Shown: piece after piece, positions 59,017 through 64,000 of the stretch | How positions within the stretch are numbered: the first letter of the stretch is position 1 | Layout: each line of letters opens with the position of its first letter | NCBI GenBank assembly: GCA_021464245.1 | Contig: JADCRB010000038.1 | Coordinates: 372,001 to 436,000 of the forward strand | From: Carallia brachiata | Taxonomy: Eukaryota > Streptophyta > Magnoliopsida > Malpighiales > Rhizophoraceae | Length of the DNA: 64,000 nt | Direction: 5' to 3' | The notes under the pieces: generated by a model | What the model was told of the DNA's origin: nothing | Database searches by the model: none | What the model saw: only the letters and a program-made list of their open reading frames with translations | Position numbers and translations under genes: made by a program

Positions 59017-60862
59017 ATGTCAGAGATGGCTCCAACACCTAAGCCGCTGGTCTTCAAGGTGCACAGGCGAGAGCCTCAGCTAGTCCCACCGGCCAAGCCC
59101 ACCCCATACGAGCTCAAACCTCTCTCGGACATTGATGACCAAGAGTTTCTCCGCACCCAAATCCCAGCGATCCATTTCTACAGCCACGAACCTTCCATGC
59201 AAGGCAAGGACCCAGTTGGAATCATTAGAGATGCACTTGCAAAGATGCTGGTTTTTTATTATCCGTATGCTGGCAGACTCAGGGAAGGGCCAAACCGGAA
59301 GCTTGTGGTGGAGTGCACGGGCGAGGGCATCTTGTTCATTGAGGCGGACGCGGAGGTTAGCCTGGAAGAGTTCGGTGAACTTCAGCCTCCATTCCCTTGC
59401 TTGGAAGAGCTTCTTTTTGATGTTCCGGGATCTAGTGGAATAGCCGACTGCCCTTTATTGCTTGTCCAGGTTTTTTCTTTTTTTTGGCTTGCCCATACAT
59501 CTATACATATGTAAGGGAAGAGAATTGGTAGGAGGGGTGTTTTTTCGAACCTTGTCTCTTAAGTTAATTGTGATTTAATTGTTAATTATTATTTAAATAA
59601 AAGTTAATTATTTATATATTTTTATTAATTAGGTAAAATTAAAATTTTGTTATTGTTAATATATGAGTACATATTATTGTTGTTATTATTATTATTATTA
59701 TTATTATTTAATTAATAAATTAATAATTTTAATAAATTAATTAAATTTAACAATATGGACGTAATGGCCTATAACCAGGGCAACTCTAGTTCTTTTTTTT
59801 TTTTTTTTAAATGCGATATATGCAAATTCTTCATTGCTTATGAACTTGTTCGGTCGCATATGGTTTTTTATTTCCGTTTCTTTTGTAATATCTTAAACGG
59901 AAACTATCTTAAATAGGATATTCCGTTTAGAGCTAATAATTGGGTAATATAAAAATTGACAGGTGACCCGCCTCAAATGTGGCGGATTTATCTTTGCCTC
60001 CCGTTTTAACCACACAATGGGCGATGGAGCCGGAATGTCTCAATTCAAGCTTGCCGTGGGTGAGATTGCGCGTGGAGCGGCTGCCCCCTCCATCCTACCG
60101 GTGTGGGACAGACACATTCTGAGTGCCCGAGACCCACCACGAGTGACATGCATACACCACGAATATGATCAATGGGCTGAACCTGAACCAGTTGACAAAG
60201 TTCCCCATGGCACTTCTGCCATGGATCATCGTTCATTTTTCTTTGCACTGAACAAGATTCATCGCATTCGTAGATTATTTGCCCCACCTCACCTCCAAAA
60301 TTTAACTAATTTTGAAGCATTAACGGCATGTCTATGGAAATGTCGCACAATTGCCCTCCAACCTGATCCCAGTGACCAAATGCGCATTCTGTTTGCTGTC
60401 GATGCACGTAACAGGTTTGACCCTCCTTTACCGAAAGGGTACTATGGAAATTGTATTGCTTACTCTGTTTCAACGGCGACAGCAGGAGACTTGTCAAAAA
60501 ATCCAATAGGGTATGCATTGGAATTGATCAGGAAGGCTAAGGAAAATGTGACAGAAGAGTACATGAAATCGGTGGCTGATCTAATGGTTATTAAAGGTAG
60601 GCCTAATGTTTCACTGGTTCGGACCTACTTCGTCTCGGATACGACACGTTCCAAGTCGCGGGAGGTGGATTTTGGGTGGGGTCAAGCAGCCTATGGTGCG
60701 CCAGCCAAGGGTCATGTGGCAAGCTTTCAAATATTACACAAGAACAAGAGAGGAGAAGAAGGGATTTTAGTGACCCTTTACTTGCCAGCTCCAGCTATGA
60801 AGAGATTTGTTGAGGAGATGGATAAATTGCTGGAGGAGGAGCACCTTGACCTTGAATCCTGA
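59017..60862 (+). CDS. BAHD acyltransferase (benzyl-alcohol/methanol acyltransferase-like), two exons
   Basis: Cytosolic enzyme that transfers an acyl group from acyl-CoA to an alcohol or amine. Exon 1 is 59017-59469, the intron 59470-59962 (CAG/GTTTTT ... TTGACAG/GTG) and exon 2 59963-60862. They join in phase to 450 residues, normal for BAHD proteins. A second ATG at 59026 ([12 protein letters not shown]) is an alternative start. The catalytic motif HTMGD (H168, D172) and the structural DFGWG (387-391) are intact. The start ([20 protein letters not shown] then [12 protein letters not shown]) and the intron after LLLVQ fit the clade containing benzyl alcohol O-benzoyltransferase and methanol O-anthraniloyltransferase. 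The actual substrate cannot be read from sequence. AATAAA at 61099 is a likely poly(A) signal. The intron holds a (TTA)n microsatellite near 59684-59710. A MITE lies just upstream. Probably functional. Confidence 0.93.
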
Positions 60863-61638
60863 TTATATTAAGGCTTGCCACAAGTCTAATTTGTTGTCTA
60901 GCTCATTTCTATCGAATTTTCAATTGCATCTCAAGCTTAATGCCATGATTAGACTAAGCTATGCCTGTGCTTGTAATCTTGTGTTAACTTTGTTGAATTG
61001 TAATCTTTTGTTAACTAGTAAGTTTGGAAGTTAGAAAGTTTTCTTGGGTTATATGTGATGTTGTGAGAAAAGTCTTACCTACCGTAACAAATAAGTAGAA
61101 TAAAGGTTGTTCAAATTGAAACCGGACCAGTCATGTGACGCATTTTTACGAGGGAAAAAGCTATATTTGCAGAAGAAAAATTCTCAGAAAAGTTTTCAAA
61201 TGTAATAAGTGTTTAAATGTAACTGATTGAAATGAATGTGCAACCAGTTACATTAAGTGTATAAAGAAATAATATTAATTTTTTTTAATTGTAATTAAAA
61301 TCTAAATAATTATAAATTAAATATAATTAATTGTATTTATAGTTTTTTTCAGAAATAGAACAATATTTTTTTACAATTTGGTCGGTTTGAAAGTTGACGA
61401 GATGGCACAATTCGGGTGTGCCACGTAGCTTAAAATTTGCTGGAAAATGCAAGCAATAAGTGGCGCTCAACTGGGCGTCAAACCCTACTGAAGAAGTCCA
61501 AAATAGCACTTTTGCTACTGCACGAAAGCGCCCAAGCGCCGGATTTTCAAGTTTTCCATTGCTAATTATATTTATTGTATTTCTTTTGTCATTTTTGCTT
61601 TCAATAGAACTCAAATACAATAAGTTGCTGATTATACC
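60863..61638. other. BAHD gene 3' UTR and intergenic DNA
   Basis: The first part is the 3' untranslated region up to the AATAAA at 61099. The rest is AT-rich with small ORFs (61327-61645, both strands) without recognisable domains. Confidence 0.5.
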
Positions 61639-64000
61639 TCAATAGAGTTTTTCATCCACTTTCTTACCATTTACATTACTGTCTAGTTGAGTGGAGGTGG
61701 TCCATGCCAAATTTCTAGAGTAGCTCTTTGCATATGTGGCTTGATTGATCAAAATCCCATCCTTCGTTTGCTTGACATAAATACGAAGGAAGAAATTTAA
61801 TTTTCTGATCATGCTGATCTCAAATTCTGTTTTTATACACTTGGCAAATTGTTTGTGAATCCTCAATCTACCAGAAAGGTACTCAACCTTTTATGCCAAG
61901 CTCTGGGAGCTTGTTTTAACCTATAAAAAGCTTTTGAAAGTTTGAACACATGGTCGAGGAACTTCTTACTTTTAAAGCCCAATGGTTAATCAACATAGAC
62001 TTCTTCATTGATGTAACCATTGAGCAAAGTGCTTTTTACATCCATTTGGTACAATTTAAAGTGCATATACAATGCAAATGCAAGTAGCATCCTAATAGAC
62101 TTTAACCTAGCGACTCATACAAAAGTCTTGTTATAATCGATTCCCTCTTTTTGATTGTAGCCTTTGGCAACTAATTTTATCTTTTTTTTCAAAATTTGGC
62201 CACTTTCATCTAGTCTATTTTGAAAAACCCACTTAGCTCTTATAATAAGGTGATCACTAAGTTAGGTACCAAGATCCAAACCTAATTTTTCTCAAACTGG
62301 TTGAGCTCATCCTTCATAGCCTCTACCATGATTGGTCAATCAATGCTTCTTCTACATGTGGGTTCTAAATGTGATAGAAGTGCTAAATTTGTGCTTGTGT
62401 TATTAGATATAAAACAAGTACGTAAAGGTTGAGAATGGTTACCAATAATTTGTTCTTGTAAGTATTTTGTATTATGCTTCCATTTTCTAAGAACTCGTGG
62501 AATGACATTCTCAATTCTGCCTTGAGAAAGACTAGACTTGTTCGTCTCTGGATGATCAGTATATTCCTCTAATTGACCAGTCCATTTCTATTTGATTTTA
62601 TGATTGATCAGTCAGATGTTGTGATTGATTAAATAGATTCTGTGATTGACAAAACAGTACAGAATGTTCCTTCGATTGTTCATTTTCTTGTTTTTGACTT
62701 GTAACTGCAATAATACCAATCTATTCCTTTTTTGGATAGTAGGGATTAGTTTCATCAAATACTATATGTATAGATTCCTCAACAACATGAGAGTTCTTAT
62801 TGTACACATAATAAGCCCACTAATAGAAGAGTATCCTAAAAATACCTTCATTCGCTTTTGAGTCAAATTTAATAAACTTGTCTTTGGTGTTGACAATGAA
62901 ACATTTGCAACTAAAGACTCTTAAGAAACTGACTTTGGGCTTGTTACCTTTTTAAAGCTCTTAAGTTATTTTCTTAAAAATCAAAGTGAAGACACACATA
63001 GAGAAAAGACACTCTCATGGGTCCAAATAATTCTATATGTAATAATTGCAAGGATCTAAAGGTAGATATTACCTTTTGTTTTGAAATGAAGCCTTACTTT
63101 ACTTATCCTTTTAGCATACGTCACAAACCGTATCTTTATTGAACTCGACCTCGAGAAGATCATCAACAAGATTGTGTTGGCTTAGTTTGATCAACTGCTT
63201 TATGCTTGCATAACCTAGCCTTCTATATCAAAGCCATGATTGATCATTAAAGGAAGAAAATTACTTAACATCTTGGTTAGCCAGAGTGTGTGTATCAATA
63301 ACATAAATATTGGTCAACTACTTACCAATAAATAAGGGTTCGTTGGATTTTGAATGAATCACATAACAGGCATTTTGTCTAAATAACACATTATGGCCGC
63401 TATCAGACAGTTGGCTAATACTCAAAAAGTTGTATTTAAGACCATCAACAAGAGAGACTCTTTCAATTATGGGAAAATTGTCCTTACTAATTGTCAATGC
63501 TAATAATCTTACTTTTACTGTTGTCACCAAGGTTATTTTACCTCCATCTACCTTTTCTAGGAACACAAAGTTTTGGGGGTTTCCACTCATATGTCTAGAG
63601 TAGCAACTATCAAAATATTATTAATTTTTCTTCAAACTGCTCTTTAAACAAACCTTTATGTAGATCATATAGATTTAGATACCCAAATTTGATTGGGTCC
63701 TTAGGAGTTAGCCTTGGTGTAGTTGACACCATCTTGAAAATACCTACTATTTTCAAGACTCTTCATCAAAGAGTACGAAAACTGCATATGCCCATAATCA
63801 CCATAAAATAGCATTTAATATTGTTTCTACCATGATATGCATGAGCATAGAATTTATGTTATGATTGACTATACTGTCTACTGTGAGCATACTGTGATGG
63901 GCTAGAATATCTATTGTGCATTTACTGAGACTGACCATAAAATTATTATACAGTGACTAACCATATGTGTGTGCATTTGTGACTGGTCATAAGTCTGCTC
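61639..64000 (-). mobile_element. Decayed Ty1/copia polyprotein, runs off the right edge
   Basis: On minus, from the window edge leftward: a CGHYGHMQ-like knuckle remnant near 63790; a pre-integrase region at 63318-63590 (VSLVDGLKYNFLSISQLSD); the GAG-pre-integrase HLG-type segment at about 63110-63210 (LGYASIKQLIKLSQHN then LVDDLLEVEFNKDTVCDVC). Reverse transcriptase follows at about 61870-62065 (FKLYQMDVKSTLLNGYINEE then VY; FYRLKQAPRAWHKRL). The RT/RNase H linker is at 61639-61866 (FFLRIYVKQTKDGILINQAT). Stops and frameshifts are frequent. Neither LTR is in the window. The order and motifs are diagnostic of copia. Confidence 0.8.

Noticed and set aside
1..64000. CRISPR arrays, operons, bacterial mobile elements
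   Set aside because: Spliced plant genes and plant transposons throughout. No regularly spaced direct-repeat array or bacterial-type gene layout is present.
1..64000. rRNA or tRNA genes
   Set aside because: No recognisable rRNA stretch or tRNA cloverleaf was seen. TGGTATCAGAGC occurrences are retrotransposon primer-binding sites.

Overview
The window is AT-rich nuclear DNA from a flowering plant, most likely a eudicot. The evidence is plant spliceosomal introns (GT..AG, AT-rich), a nuclear-encoded chloroplast sigma factor, a BAHD acyltransferase, a plant YAK1-type kinase relic, and many Ty1/copia, Ty3/gypsy, LINE and MITE remnants. I could not place the species.

Only two genes look intact. 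One is SIG1 (SIGA), a chloroplast RNA polymerase sigma factor on the minus strand (31736-34948), resolved here into nine coding exons that join in phase to 503 residues. The other is a two-exon BAHD acyltransferase on the plus strand (59017-60862) of the benzyl-alcohol/methanol acyltransferase type, with HTMGD and DFGWG motifs. The rest is pseudogenes, repeats and intergenic sequence.

Layout. 0.4-0.75 kb: frameshifted N-terminal fragment of a plant SANT/MYB-like bromodomain protein. 1.64-2.45 kb: fragment of a YAK1-like kinase gene. 4.0-6.9 kb: decayed Ty3/gypsy element (RNase H, integrase, 3' LTR) with a foreign block inside its RNase H. 7.0-25.8 kb: degenerate tandem array of a unit of about 6 kb. 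Each unit carries two diverged paralogous gene relics head to head (block M on minus, block P on plus) around a shared spacer (S). The encoded family was not recognised. The gypsy 3' LTR is co-duplicated within this array. 25.8-31.7 kb: AT-rich DNA with a foldback MITE and a cluster of short palindromes. 31.7-35.0 kb: SIG1. 38.4-52.8 kb: a YAK1-like kinase pseudogene of about 14 kb on minus, followed exon by exon, carrying stops, a frameshift and a missing central segment. It holds two small LTR retrotransposons: a very young 1.8-kb copia derivative inside an exon and an older 2.0-kb gag-bearing element inside intron 1. 53.5-58.9 kb: hAT-like MITE, a poly(A)-tailed LINE-type insertion with target-site duplication, and two Mutator-type foldback MITEs, the last ending about 70 bp before the BAHD start codon. 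61.6-64.0 kb: decayed Ty1/copia polyprotein on minus.

The most interesting structural results are: (i) the YAK1 segment missing from the 41-kb locus matches what is found inverted at 1.6-2.45 kb; (ii) the head-to-head paralogue array, with datable sub-duplications and microhomology deletion junctions; (iii) two compact non-autonomous LTR elements that keep gag and have lost most of pol; and (iv) a MITE sitting in the core promoter or 5' UTR of the only biosynthetic gene in the window. No clearly undescribed functional system was found. The window mainly records genome turnover.
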